Source: Cellulomonas sp.
GTDB lineage: Bacteria; Actinomycetota; Actinomycetes; Actinomycetales; Cellulomonadaceae
Direction: 5' to 3'
Length of the DNA: 32,128 nucleotides
NCBI RefSeq assembly: GCF_017744555.1
Contig: NZ_JAGIBD010000036.1
Location: 1-32,128, forward strand
Shown here: one piece after another, positions 1 through 7,106 of the stretch
Position numbering within the stretch: position 1 is the stretch's first letter
How the letters are laid out: each line of letters begins with the position of its first letter
Notes under the pieces: model-generated
Seen by the model: the letters and a program-made list of their open reading frames with translations, nothing else
Told to the model about the DNA's origin: nothing
Database searches by the model: none
Position numbers and translations under genes: made by a program

Positions 1-54
1 GCCACCACCCTCGAGGACGCCGACACCCAGCTCGCCTCCGGCCTGCGCGGCTGA
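1..54 (+). CDS. 3' end of a protein, probably WXG100-like (partial)
   Basis: Only the last 17 codons are in the window, encoding a tail that ends LASGLRG before TGA at 52-54. The tail is acidic and helical in character, and the next complete gene is a WXG100-like protein, so this may be the end of a related ESX-type substrate. That is inferred from position; the fragment is too short to assign. A strong hairpin follows at 102-129, so its transcript probably ends there. Confidence 0.5.
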   Translation, partial: ATTLEDADTQLASGLRG

Positions 55-101
55 CGTACGCGCTCGACGCAGCGCGCAGGACGCCCACCCGCACGACGTG
101 A

Positions 102-129
102 CCGGGCCGCCCCCCGCCGGGCGGCCCGG
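102..129 (+). terminator. Rho-independent-type hairpin
   Basis: A perfect 11-bp inverted repeat (CCGGGCCGCCC / GGGCGGCCCGG) encloses a 6-base loop, 48 bases after the upstream stop codon. There is no T-run, as is common for hairpin terminators in high-GC actinobacteria. It separates the upstream gene from the WXG100-type operon. Confidence 0.75.
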
Positions 130-159
130 CGCCGCGAGCAGGCGAGTGACCACGAGCTG

Positions 160-285
160 GTGAGCGACCACAAGCAGCCGAGCAAGCGCGAGCAGCCGAG
201 CAAGCGCGCGCAGCCGAGTAAGCGCGAGCAGCCGAGCAAGCGCGAGCAGGCGACGAAGGACGACGAGGAGGACGCGCGTGGGTGA
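160..285 (+). CDS. Possible small highly charged repeat peptide
   Basis: A GTG-to-TGA frame of 41 codons spans the 18-bp repeats. The product would be VSDHK, four QPSKR(E/A) units, and an acidic tail with DDEEDARG. It overlaps the start of the WXG100-like gene by 8 bases. The ribosome binding site is weak and no family is recognised. The repeat unit keeps frame and one of its two substitutions is synonymous, which permits but does not prove coding. It may instead be an untranslated leader repeat. Confidence 0.25.
   Translation: MSDHKQPSKREQPSKRAQPSKREQPSKREQATKDDEEDARG
175..246 (+). repeat. Four tandem 18-bp repeats before the WXG100 gene
   Basis: Four head-to-tail copies of CAGCCGAGCAAGCGCGAG lie at 175-192, 193-210, 211-228 and 229-246. 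Copy 2 has one change (GAG to GCG) and copy 3 one change (AGC to AGT); a degenerate partial copy follows at 247. The 18-bp unit is a multiple of three and sits in frame in a small ORF at 160-285 (GTG start) that would encode a 41-aa peptide with four QPSKR(E/A) units. Whether it is translated is unclear. Confidence 0.8.
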
Positions 286-568
286 CGTGCTGAAGGTGGA
301 CACGGCCGCGCTGCGCGAGGCCGGGACGTCGCTGCGCACGGTCGCGGCGGAGTTCGACCGCGCCAACGCGCACAGCGACGACGTCGCGTCGCACGTCGGC
401 CACGCGGGTCTCTCGGACGCCATCAAGCACTTCGCGCACGGCTGGGACGACCGCCGCGCCAAGATGGTCGACTCGATCGCGGGCCTCGCGGACGCGTGCA
501 CGGGCATCGGCGACGGGTTCGAGGACCTCGACCGCGAGTTCGCCAAGGCCCTGCGGGGCGAGTCGTGA
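278..568 (+). CDS. WXG100-like type VII secretion (ESX) small protein
   Basis: This 96-residue protein has the size and all-helical character of WXG100/EsxA-like substrates: a first amphipathic helix (about residues 8-40), a central turn and a second helix. The turn motif is HGWDDRR (about 53-59), W-x-D rather than W-x-G, as in many actinobacterial members. Such proteins form antiparallel helical hairpin dimers and are exported by ESX/type VII secretion. The GTG start is chosen because AGGAGG lies at 266-271, 6 bases upstream, and the frame has no earlier start. It shares 4 bases (GTGA) with the following gene, so the two are probably co-translated. No EccC ATPase or other secretion component is in the window, so export is inferred from the family. 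Confidence 0.75.
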   Translation: MGDVLKVDTAALREAGTSLRTVAAEFDRANAHSDDVASHVGHAGLSDAIKHFAHGWDDRRAKMVDSIAGLADACTGIGDGFEDLDREFAKALRGES

Positions 569-2073
569 CCCGCGCCCTGTCCTGGTACCCGCTCGCGTCG
601 TCCGACCCCGTGCCGGGCGACCCGGCCGCGGTGCAGCGCGCCGCCGAGCGCTACGCGGACGTCGCGGAGGCGATCCGCACCGCCGCGCACCGCCTGGAGC
701 AGATCGCCGACCTCGGCAGGACGTCGTCGGAGGCCGTCTCGGCGGTCCGCGACAAGGCGACGGAGGTCGCGTCGTCGGTCCGTCGCGCGCACGACCGCTA
801 CCGCGACGTCGGGTCCGCCCTCCAAACGTACGCATCCGCGCTGAGCACCGCGCAGGCCGACTCGGCCGACGCGCTCGTCGCGGCCCAGAGCGCACAGCAC
901 GCGATCGACTCGGCACAGAGCGCGGTGCGGACGTCGCGGGTCGCGCTGGACGACGCGGAACCGGACGACGTCGCGACGCGCACCCGCCAGCTCGACCGCG
1001 CCCGTGAGCAGCTGCATGACGCGGACGCCCGCCTGGCCGCCGCGCGTGCCGACCTGGACCGGGCGGTCCTCGACCGGGACACGGCCGCACAGCGCGCCGC
1101 CGACGCGATCCGAGCCACGACGGACGCCGACAAGCTGAACGACGGCGCCTGGGAGAACTGGGGCTCCAAGCTGGCCCACGCGGTCTCGGAGATCGCCGGC
1201 GCGGTCGCGGCCGTCGCGGGGATCCTCTCCTTGGTCCTGTGCTGGGTCCCCGTCCTGGGTCAGGCGCTCGCCGCCGTCGCACTCATCGCGACGGCCGTGA
1301 AGCTCATCGCCGACATCGCCCTGCTCGCCAACGGCGAGGGGTCCTGGGCGGACGTCGCGTGGGACGTCGTCGGCATCGCGTCCTTCGGTGCCGGCCGGGT
1401 GCTCGGCACGCTCGCCAAGGCGACGACCCGCGGTGCGCAGGGCACGGCGCGGCTCGCGGCCGGGCAGGCGCTCGCGCGCGCCCCGCGGTTCCGGCCGCCG
1501 GGCGTGCCGCTCACCGGCAACGGCGTGCACGCGATGAGCCAGGTGGTCGGCCAGGAGGCGGGGGCCCTCACGCGCACCGCCGCCCGCGGGCTGGCCGCCG
1601 AGGGTCGCGTCGGTCCGACGTTGTCCGCGAGCGCGAAGGCCGCGCTGAACCCGGTCGCGATCGGTCAGGACATCGCGGCGGGCTGGCGCTATGCGACGAA
1701 CCCCGGCGCCCGAACCGCCGCGAACGCGCTGATCGGCGAGGCGTTCAGCACGGCCGGGACCAACCCGCGGGCGCTGTTCGCCGCGTCGCAGGCCGACCTC
1801 GGGCTCACGCGGGCGATCGTCGCGAACGCGCAGATCGCGCCGGAGTTCGCCGCGGCGTCGGCGACGACGAGCCATGCGCTGGCCGTCGCGTCGCGCTTCC
1901 AGCTCGGGTCGGTCGCGTCGGTCGCGTACGGCGCGTACGACGTCACGTTCGGCACGCAGGCCACGGTCGAGGGCGTGTCCGGTGACTACACTGCGCCGAT
2001 CGTCGAGCCCTTCCAGTGGGTCTCGTCGTTCTGGGGGCCGACGCCCGCCGAGCGGCTGCACCTGCCGCAGTGA
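565..2073 (+). CDS. Large WXG/LXG-like putative type VII secreted protein
   Basis: The product has 502 residues. The N-terminal ~210 residues are Ala/Asp/Arg-rich and strongly coiled-coil (heptads across about 20-205), resembling the helical delivery domains of LXG or long WXG100 proteins. A hydrophobic hairpin follows (about 225-270, with AVAAVAGILSLVLCWVPVLG), the kind of glycine-rich hydrophobic segment found between delivery and effector parts of polymorphic toxins. The C-terminal ~230 residues are Ala-rich and end near WGPTPAERLHLPQ; no known toxin fold or catalytic motif is recognised. The GTG start at 565 overlaps the stop of the WXG100-like gene. By position it is probably the main partner or substrate of that small protein. 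It could also be a structural surface protein. Confidence 0.65.
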   Translation: MTRALSWYPLASSDPVPGDPAAVQRAAERYADVAEAIRTAAHRLEQIADLGRTSSEAVSAVRDKATEVASSVRRAHDRYRDVGSALQTYASALSTAQADSADALVAAQSAQHAIDSAQSAVRTSRVALDDAEPDDVATRTRQLDRAREQLHDADARLAAARADLDRAVLDRDTAAQRAADAIRATTDADKLNDGAWENWGSKLAHAVSEIAGAVAAVAGILSLVLCWVPVLGQALAAVALIATAVKLIADIALLANGEGSWADVAWDVVGIASFGAGRVLGTLAKATTRGAQGTARLAAGQALARAPRFRPPGVPLTGNGVHAMSQVVGQEAGALTRTAARGLAAEGRVGPTLSASAKAALNPVAIGQDIAAGWRYATNPGARTAANALIGEAFSTAGTNPRALFAASQADLGLTRAIVANAQIAPEFAAASATTSHALAVASRFQLGSVASVAYGAYDVTFGTQATVEGVSGDYTAPIVEPFQWVSSFWGPTPAERLHLPQ

Positions 2074-2087
2074 GTCCGAGGAGCGCA

Positions 2088-2672
2088 GTGGGTACGCAGA
2101 TCGTCGACTGGTCGATGAGCTTGCCGACGACGTGGGCGAGCTGGCCCCCGCACGAGGGCGCGGTGCACGCCGGCCGGGTCGCGGACCTGCTCGCGGACTC
2201 GGACGACGGCCGCGCCGCCGTGGCCCGGGCCGTGCGCGAGCTCGACGCCGGCCTCCCCGACGGCCCGGTGCTGACGGCCGGCCTGTGGGTCCCGGACCGT
2301 GCGAGCGGCCAGCCGCTCGGCACCGTCGTCGCGGAGATCCTCGTCGGCGTCCCGGAGGGTCCGGAGCCTGTCGAGACCTTCGCGGCCTCGGTGCAGCAGG
2401 CGCCCAAGCGGCGCGGGCTCAAGACGTTCTCGTACTCGGCGTCCGTCGCGGACCTGCCCGCCGGCCCCACCGCGGTGCGCGAGTGGCAGTGGGCCGACAA
2501 GTCCGACGGGATCGTCGTCTGCCAGTCGATCTGGACCCTGATCCCGCCGGGTGCGAGCGAGGCGCTGCAGGTCACGTTCACGACGCGCACGCCGGCCATG
2601 GTCGACGCCCTCGCGATCGACGCGTGGCAGGCGGTGCAGACGCTTGCCGTCGTGCTGGGCGAGGTGGCGTGA
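2088..2672 (+). CDS. Uncharacterised soluble protein of the WXG100 operon
   Basis: The 194-residue protein has no signal peptide or membrane segment and is not assigned to a named family. The GTG start at 2088 has GAGGAG at 2079-2084; an upstream ATG at 2016 would overlap the previous gene by 58 bases and lacks a site. It begins with SLPTTWASWP, has a central strand-rich part, and ends with a strand (LQVTFTTRTP) and a helix of DALAIDAWQAVQTL type. The protein two genes downstream has the same order: LPASWWTVP near the start, LAFSSP then a helix DALLELFDTV near the end. The two therefore look like diverged paralogues, perhaps with a Mog1/PsbP-like alpha/beta fold. A chaperone or immunity role is possible but unproven. 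Confidence 0.6.
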   Translation: MGTQIVDWSMSLPTTWASWPPHEGAVHAGRVADLLADSDDGRAAVARAVRELDAGLPDGPVLTAGLWVPDRASGQPLGTVVAEILVGVPEGPEPVETFAASVQQAPKRRGLKTFSYSASVADLPAGPTAVREWQWADKSDGIVVCQSIWTLIPPGASEALQVTFTTRTPAMVDALAIDAWQAVQTLAVVLGEVA

Positions 2673-3172
2673 CGCTGCACGTCCCGGACCTCGTGGTGCC
2701 CGGACCGGCCGGTCCGTCGATGCTGACGAACGTGCTGGTCGCCGTCGCGATCCTGGGTGCTGTGACCTTCGTGCTCGTCGTGCTCAACGCCGGGCGGCTC
2801 GTCGCCGGAGGGCGTCGGCGCCTCGTCGTGGCGTTCGTGGCGTCGTTGGCGCTGCTCGCCCTCCCGGTGGCGGGGCTCGCGTTCTCGACCCGGCGCACGG
2901 AGCGGCAGCAGCAGCACGACGACGAAGCGTTCCGCCGGGCGGAGGATGCCGCACAGGCTGCCGCCGCCGAGGAGCTTCGCGACCGCTATGGCGTCACGAT
3001 CAGGGAGACGTTCCACCTGCCGGTGAACCCGGATGAGTACGCCGAGGTGTCTCTGACCCTCCGTGACGGCTCGTCCGGCACCTGCCTGGTCGGCACGTTC
3101 GACGACGAGTACACGATCCGCTGCGGTTCCACGGTGTGGGAGAACGCGACCCCGCTGGAGCGTGCGGCATGA
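2669..3172 (+). CDS. Two-TM membrane protein of the WXG100 operon
   Basis: This 167-residue protein has two transmembrane helices, about residues 18-42 and 52-73. They are followed by a charged, Gln/Ala-rich coiled-coil stretch (RTERQQQHDDEAFRR, then AEDAAQAAAAEELRDR) and a small beta-rich C-terminal domain with two cysteines, in GTCLVG and TIRCGS, that could form a disulfide if outside the cell. The GTG start overlaps the upstream stop by 4 bases (GTGA) and its own stop overlaps the next ATG, so it is in the middle of a coupled operon. No family is recognised. By context it may anchor or help export the WXG100-operon products, which is inference. Confidence 0.6.
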   Translation: MTLHVPDLVVPGPAGPSMLTNVLVAVAILGAVTFVLVVLNAGRLVAGGRRRLVVAFVASLALLALPVAGLAFSTRRTERQQQHDDEAFRRAEDAAQAAAAEELRDRYGVTIRETFHLPVNPDEYAEVSLTLRDGSSGTCLVGTFDDEYTIRCGSTVWENATPLERAA

Positions 3173-3765
3173 CCCCCGACGCCCGGCGCCCGCGCGTCGA
3201 CGACGTCGGCGTGCTGCTGCCCGCGAGCTGGTGGACGGTCCCGCTCGCCGAGCCGGACGCCCGACGCGCGGCGGTGGCACGCCTCGTCGACGAGCAGGTG
3301 GGCCGTGCCGACGTGCACGCGTCGCTCCGCGCGGACCTGCGCGGTCGGCTCGCGACGGTCGCGGACGACGCCGCCGCGGCGGGCGGCCGGATCTTCGCGG
3401 TCTCGTTCATGCGCGCCGCAGGTGTCCCGGTCCCCGCGACGCTCACGCTGTACCGGCTCGACGGCCTCGGCCACGGGGACCTCGCAGAGCTCGAGACGTC
3501 GCTCGCCGAGCAGCCGGGGTTCGACGCGGTCGAGGCCGCCGACGGACCCAGCGCGCGCGTGGTGCGCCGGGTGAGCCGCCGCGCCGCTCCTGACGACCTC
3601 ACCGACGAGCCGCGGCAGGTGCTCGTCGTCGAGTACTGGTTGGCCGTCGAGGGCGTGGAGACGCTCGTGCAGCTCGCGTTCTCCAGCCCGCTCGTCGAGC
3701 TGCGCGACGCGCTGCTGGAGCTGTTCGACACCGTCGCCGCGTCGGTGGGCCCGGCCGACTCCTGA
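3169..3765 (+). CDS. Uncharacterised soluble protein, apparent paralogue of 2088-2672
   Basis: The 198-residue protein lacks a signal peptide and membrane helices. The ATG start at 3169 forms an ATGA overlap with the preceding stop, so I prefer it to an earlier in-frame ATG at 3136. Its outline matches the protein at 2088-2672: an opening LLPASWWTVP segment, a helical stretch with repeated Ala/Arg, a mid-protein run of alternating hydrophobic residues (VPATLTLYRL), then a strand LVQLAFSSP and a final helix. It is the last gene of the five-gene coupled unit. Function is unknown; it may belong with the secreted protein as chaperone or immunity factor. Confidence 0.6.
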   Translation: MTPDARRPRVDDVGVLLPASWWTVPLAEPDARRAAVARLVDEQVGRADVHASLRADLRGRLATVADDAAAAGGRIFAVSFMRAAGVPVPATLTLYRLDGLGHGDLAELETSLAEQPGFDAVEAADGPSARVVRRVSRRAAPDDLTDEPRQVLVVEYWLAVEGVETLVQLAFSSPLVELRDALLELFDTVAASVGPADS

Positions 3766-3808
3766 CGGACGCCGACGGAACCACGCACCGGCTACCGCCC
3801 GGCGACGG

Positions 3809-3814
3809 CACGAT
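3809..3814 (+). promoter_or_regulatory. -10-like box of a leaderless transcript
   Basis: CACGAT lies 7 bases before the ATG at 3822. It matches the -10 box at positions 2 and 6, and no Shine-Dalgarno sequence precedes either possible ATG. The spacing matches the stronger leaderless boxes elsewhere in the window and favours the second ATG. Confidence 0.3.
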
Positions 3815-3821
3815 GTCCGCC

Positions 3822-4286
3822 ATGACCACCGTGCGCCGCGCGACCCCGTCCGACCTCGACGCCGTCACCGCCCTGTTCACCGGCTACCTGCGCTTCTACC
3901 GCCGCGAGCACCCCACGGACGCGGTCCGCCGGTTCCTCGCGGAGCGGCTCGGGGCGACCGACGGCGTCGTCCTGGTCGCCGAGCACGACGGCGCGCTCGT
4001 CGGCCTCGCGCAGTGCTACCGCACGTGGTCGTCGCTGAGCCTGGCCCCGGCTTGGGTGCTCAACGACCTGTTCGTCGACCCGCGGACCCGCGGTACGGGC
4101 GCCGGCCGCGCGCTCGTCCGGGCGGCGAAGCAGGAAGCCGCCAGGGCCGGCGCCGGCTACGTCGCCCTGGAGACCGAGCGGACCAACGTCGTCGGGCAGA
4201 CCCTGTACGCGTCCGAAGGCTTCGTGCTGGACGACGAGAACCTGCACTATGCCGCCCCGGTCGGCCACGATGTCGAGAAGGCGTGA
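3822..4286 (+). CDS. GNAT-family N-acetyltransferase
   Basis: This 154-residue protein has the GNAT fold signature: an N-terminal strand-helix (TTVRRATPSDLDAVTALF), a central strand pair ending in VLNDLFVDP, then the acetyl-CoA pyrophosphate-binding loop RTRGTGAGRALV, and a late LYASEGFV segment typical of motif B. The family transfers an acetyl group from acetyl-CoA to an amine; the substrate cannot be read from sequence. An in-frame ATG at 3813 would add three residues; I chose 3822 because CACGAT sits 7 bases upstream and neither start has a ribosome site. The gene stands alone between the WXG100 operon and the YCII gene. Confidence 0.85.
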   Translation: MTTVRRATPSDLDAVTALFTGYLRFYRREHPTDAVRRFLAERLGATDGVVLVAEHDGALVGLAQCYRTWSSLSLAPAWVLNDLFVDPRTRGTGAGRALVRAAKQEAARAGAGYVALETERTNVVGQTLYASEGFVLDDENLHYAAPVGHDVEKA

Positions 4287-4344
4287 CCGGCTCCGTTCTC
4301 GGGGTGAGAGACCCACGCGGGGTCGGCGACAAGGAGGCACGACG

Positions 4345-4788
4345 ATGACCAGGTACCTGCTCACGGTGAACTTCCAGCCCGGCGTGGTGGACACGCCCAT
4401 GGAGGAGTGGGCGCCGGAGGAGATCACGGCGCACCTCGACTACTACGCGGCGCTCCGGCGCGAGCTGCTCGCGAGCGGCGAGGTGGTCCAGTCGGAGGTG
4501 CTGGCCGGCCCGGACGTCGCGAAGATCGTGACGTCGGACGGGATCGGGGCGCCCGTGGTGACGGACGGGCCGTTCCAGGAGTTCAAGGAGTGGATCGCCG
4601 GCTTCCAGGTGGTCGACGTGGAGTCGGAGGCGCGGGCGCTCGAGATCGCCGCGAAGCTGTCGGCCGTGCCCGGTCCGGGCGGCCGGGCGACGCAGCAGCC
4701 GATCCACGTGCGTCAGGTGCTGGACGGCTCGCCGTCGGACGTGACGGAGATGGAGACGTGGCTGGAGCAGGCGGACGGGGTGCGCTGA
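4345..4788 (+). CDS. YCII/DGPF-domain protein
   Basis: The 147-residue protein is of the YCII-related (PF03795) type. It opens with RYLLTVNF and carries the DGPF signature (VTDGPFQEFKEWIAGF) at about residues 73-88, followed by a ferredoxin-like strand-helix (FQVVDVESEARALEIA). The family's biochemical role is not settled. In actinobacteria and proteobacteria these genes typically sit directly before ECF42-group sigma factors, as here, where the sigma start lies inside this gene's end. The ATG at 4345 has AAGGAGG at 4331-4337. It may be a target or partner of the sigma factor; that is known of the family association, not shown here. Confidence 0.85.
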   Translation: MTRYLLTVNFQPGVVDTPMEEWAPEEITAHLDYYAALRRELLASGEVVQSEVLAGPDVAKIVTSDGIGAPVVTDGPFQEFKEWIAGFQVVDVESEARALEIAAKLSAVPGPGGRATQQPIHVRQVLDGSPSDVTEMETWLEQADGVR

Positions 4789-5987
4789 ACGTCCCGCCCG
4801 AGGTCGAGGGCCTGCTGCGTGAGCTCGCGCCGCAGGTCCTCGGCACGCTCGCCCGGCGGTTCGGGGACTTCTCGACCGCCGAGGACGCGGTGCAGGAGGC
4901 GCTGCTCGCGGCGGCGACCCACTGGTCCCGGGACGGCGTCCCCGTCAACCCCCGAGGCTGGCTGACGCAGACGGCGACCCGCCGGATGATCGACGCCTGG
5001 CGCAGCGACCAGGCCCGGGAGTCCCGTGAGCGGCTGGTCGCGGCCGAGCCGGCGAGGGAAGCACAGGACGAGGACGACACGCTCGTCGTCCTGCTGCTGT
5101 GCTGCCACCCGTCGCTCACCCCGGCGTCCGCGATCGCGCTCACGCTCCGCGCGGTGGGTGGCCTCACGACGGCGGAGGTGGCGCGCGCGTTCCTGGTGCC
5201 CGAGCCGACGATGGCGCAGCGCATCAGCCGCGCGAAGCGCATTGTCGCCGGCGAGCGGTTCGCGCTGCCCACGCCCGACGAGCTCCCGGCCCGGCTCCGC
5301 AGCGTCCGGCACGTGCTCTACCTGATGTTCAACGAGGGCTACGCCGCGACGGGCGGCCCGACCCTGCACCGCACCGAGCTGTCCGACGAGGCGATCCGCC
5401 TCATCCGGACCCTGCACGCGTCACGGCCCGACGACTCCGAGACGACCGCCCTGCTCGCGCTCATGCTGCTCGACGACGCGCGTCGTCCGGCACGCACCGA
5501 CGCCACGGGGGCGCTCGTGCCGCTCCCCGACCAGGACCGCTCGCGCTGGGACCACGCGCTCATCGCCGAGGGCACCGCGCTGCTCGACGAGTCGAGCGGT
5601 CACGGCGTCGTCGGCGAGTACCGGCTGCAGGCGGCCATCGCGTCGCTGCACGACCACGCCGCCCACGCGCGCGACACCGACTGGCCGCAGATCGTCGCGC
5701 TGTACGGGCTGCTGGAGAAGGTCACGGGCAACCCGGTCGTCACGGTGAACCGCGCGGTCGCGACCGCGATGGCCGAGGGCCCCCGGGCCGGGCTCGCTGT
5801 GCTCGACGGCGTCGACCTGCCGGGCCACCGCGTCGACGCCGTCCGTGCGCACCTGCACGAGATGGCCGGCGACGTCCCCGAGGCGCTCGCGCACTACGGC
5901 GCCGCCATCGCCGGGGCGACGAGCGTCCCCGAGCGGGAGCACCTCGTCGCGCGGGCGGCCCGGCTGCGCGCGTCGGCGCTGGGCTGA
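4758..5987 (+). CDS. ECF42-type RNA polymerase sigma factor with C-terminal extension
   Basis: The product has 409 residues. Sigma region 2 spans about 14-80 (FSTAEDAVQEAL, then WLTQTATRRMIDAWR) and region 4 about 108-170 (LTTAEVARAFLVPEPTMAQRISRAKR). A long C-terminal extension (about 185-409) opens with the conserved VLYLMFNEGY segment and is helical and repeat-like, as in the DUF6596/TPR-like tails of ECF42 sigma factors. This group lacks a classical anti-sigma gene and is thought to be controlled through its own extension. The GTG start at 4758 has GGAGA 7 bases upstream and overlaps the YCII gene by 31 bases; the ORF also has a CTG at 4785. The partner DGPF gene upstream fits the group. 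The stimulus is unknown. Confidence 0.85.
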   Translation: MAGAGGRGALNVPPEVEGLLRELAPQVLGTLARRFGDFSTAEDAVQEALLAAATHWSRDGVPVNPRGWLTQTATRRMIDAWRSDQARESRERLVAAEPAREAQDEDDTLVVLLLCCHPSLTPASAIALTLRAVGGLTTAEVARAFLVPEPTMAQRISRAKRIVAGERFALPTPDELPARLRSVRHVLYLMFNEGYAATGGPTLHRTELSDEAIRLIRTLHASRPDDSETTALLALMLLDDARRPARTDATGALVPLPDQDRSRWDHALIAEGTALLDESSGHGVVGEYRLQAAIASLHDHAAHARDTDWPQIVALYGLLEKVTGNPVVTVNRAVATAMAEGPRAGLAVLDGVDLPGHRVDAVRAHLHEMAGDVPEALAHYGAAIAGATSVPEREHLVARAARLRASALG

Positions 5988-5995
5988 CCTGCGGC

Positions 5996-6011
5996 GGGGA
6001 CGAACGTCCCC
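5996..6011 (+). terminator. Short hairpin after the sigma gene
   Basis: GGGGACG and CGTCCCC are separated by two bases (effectively a 6-bp stem with a GAAC loop), 8 bases after the sigma stop codon. It is the likely end of the YCII-sigma transcript. Confidence 0.5.
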
Positions 6012-6077
6012 ACAGATCCACAGGATCCCGACGTACCGTCACATCGGAACGTCTGGACCGGGGATCAGGAGGCGACC

Positions 6078-6341
6078 GTGGCGGTCTCGTTGCGCACCGA
6101 GCTCGAGACGCTGCGCGACCGGCAGTGGATGTGGTCGTTCTTCGCGCTCACGCTGGTCATGCCGTGCATCGCGGTCGGGCTGCTGCTCGACGGGTTCGTC
6201 GTGCACGCCGTCGTGATCGGCATGACGCTCCTGCTCATCCTCGCCGGCACGGTGCTCGCGCGGTGCGCGCGGGAGCTCGAGCAGCTCCTCGGCGCGACCG
6301 CGTCCGTCCCACGACCGCGCCGGGGCCGTCTCGACGCCTGA
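6078..6341 (+). CDS. Small two-TM membrane protein
   Basis: The 87-residue product has a short basic/acidic N-terminus (about 1-18), two hydrophobic helices (about 19-38, FFALTLVMPCIAVGLLLDGF, and 42-62), and a C-terminal tail rich in Arg and Pro. The GTG start has CAGGAGG at 6066-6072, 5 bases upstream. No family is recognised, and nothing nearby points to a partner. The gene stands between two sigma-factor units. Confidence 0.65.
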   Translation: MAVSLRTELETLRDRQWMWSFFALTLVMPCIAVGLLLDGFVVHAVVIGMTLLLILAGTVLARCARELEQLLGATASVPRPRRGRLDA

Positions 6342-6563
6342 TCCGGCCCCGGCGAGCCGCCGCACTACTCGTCCGCGGCGGCACATCGCGCGTCCCTGAC
6401 GCGTCGGTGCTCGTGGGGGGGTGTCCGCCACCACCACGGCCGACACCTCCCGCCTCACCTTCCCCGGGCCGGCGCCGCAGTACGTTCCGAGCGCACCCCA
6501 ACGTTCCGCGGGCGTCACGCGTTGTGGTGTCGACGGCTGTGAGGACGACGAGGAGGACGCCAC

Positions 6564-7106
6564 GTGGCGCACTGGAGAACGGTGCTGGACCAGATGGTCC
6601 GGGACCGCCGCTCGGCGCTCGTGGCGTACGCGTGCCTGTTCGTCGTCGACCGGCGTGACGCCGAGGACCTGGTGCACGAGGCGCTGGTGCGGACGTTCGC
6701 GCGGCCCCGCGTCGTGACCGACCCCCACGCCGCCGAGGGCTACGTCCGGCAGGCGATCCGCACCGTCTACCTGGACCAGGCACGACGCCGGCGGACGCGG
6801 CAGGAGAAGGCGCACCTCCTCGACCCGGGCGGACCCGTCCCGCCCGCGGACGACGCCGCGACGGCGTCCGCGGACGTGGGTGCGGCCCTCGCCCTGCTCA
6901 CTCCGCGCGAGCGCGCGTGCGTGGTCCTGCGGTACTTCGACGACCTGCCGGTCGCGGACGTCGCCGCGGCCCTGCAGATCAGCGAGGGCGCCACCAAGCG
7001 GTACCTCGCCGACGGGACGCGCAAGCTGCGCACCACGCTGGGGGTGGACCCTGCCGATCCAGGCCACAGCTCGGTCGACGTGCACCTCGGGAGGAGCCGA
7101 TCATGA
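6564..7106 (+). CDS. SigE-family ECF RNA polymerase sigma factor
   Basis: This 180-residue sigma factor has region 2 at about residues 10-80 (ALVAYACLFVVDRRDAEDLV, then YVRQAIRTVYLDQARRRR) and region 4 at about 108-160, with TPRERACVVLRYFDDLPVADV and the helix-turn-helix AAALQISEGATKRYLADG. This order fits the actinobacterial SigE-family ECF type. The GTG start has AGGAGG at 6551-6556. Its stop overlaps the next ATG (ATGA), so it is translated together with a one-TM protein that probably acts as its membrane regulator. The 222-base gap before it contains two ACGTTCCG copies 19 bases apart (6482 and 6501), which may be promoter or operator elements. Confidence 0.85.
   Translation: MAHWRTVLDQMVRDRRSALVAYACLFVVDRRDAEDLVHEALVRTFARPRVVTDPHAAEGYVRQAIRTVYLDQARRRRTRQEKAHLLDPGGPVPPADDAATASADVGAALALLTPRERACVVLRYFDDLPVADVAAALQISEGATKRYLADGTRKLRTTLGVDPADPGHSSVDVHLGRSRS

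Noticed and set aside
160..250. CRISPR-like array in the 18-bp repeats
   Set aside because: The copies are directly adjacent with no spacers, so it is a simple tandem repeat.
1800..2073. Toxin domain at the C-terminus of the WXG100-operon large protein
   Set aside because: No nuclease, deaminase, ADP-ribosyltransferase or peptidase motif is visible; the claim of a toxin would be guesswork.
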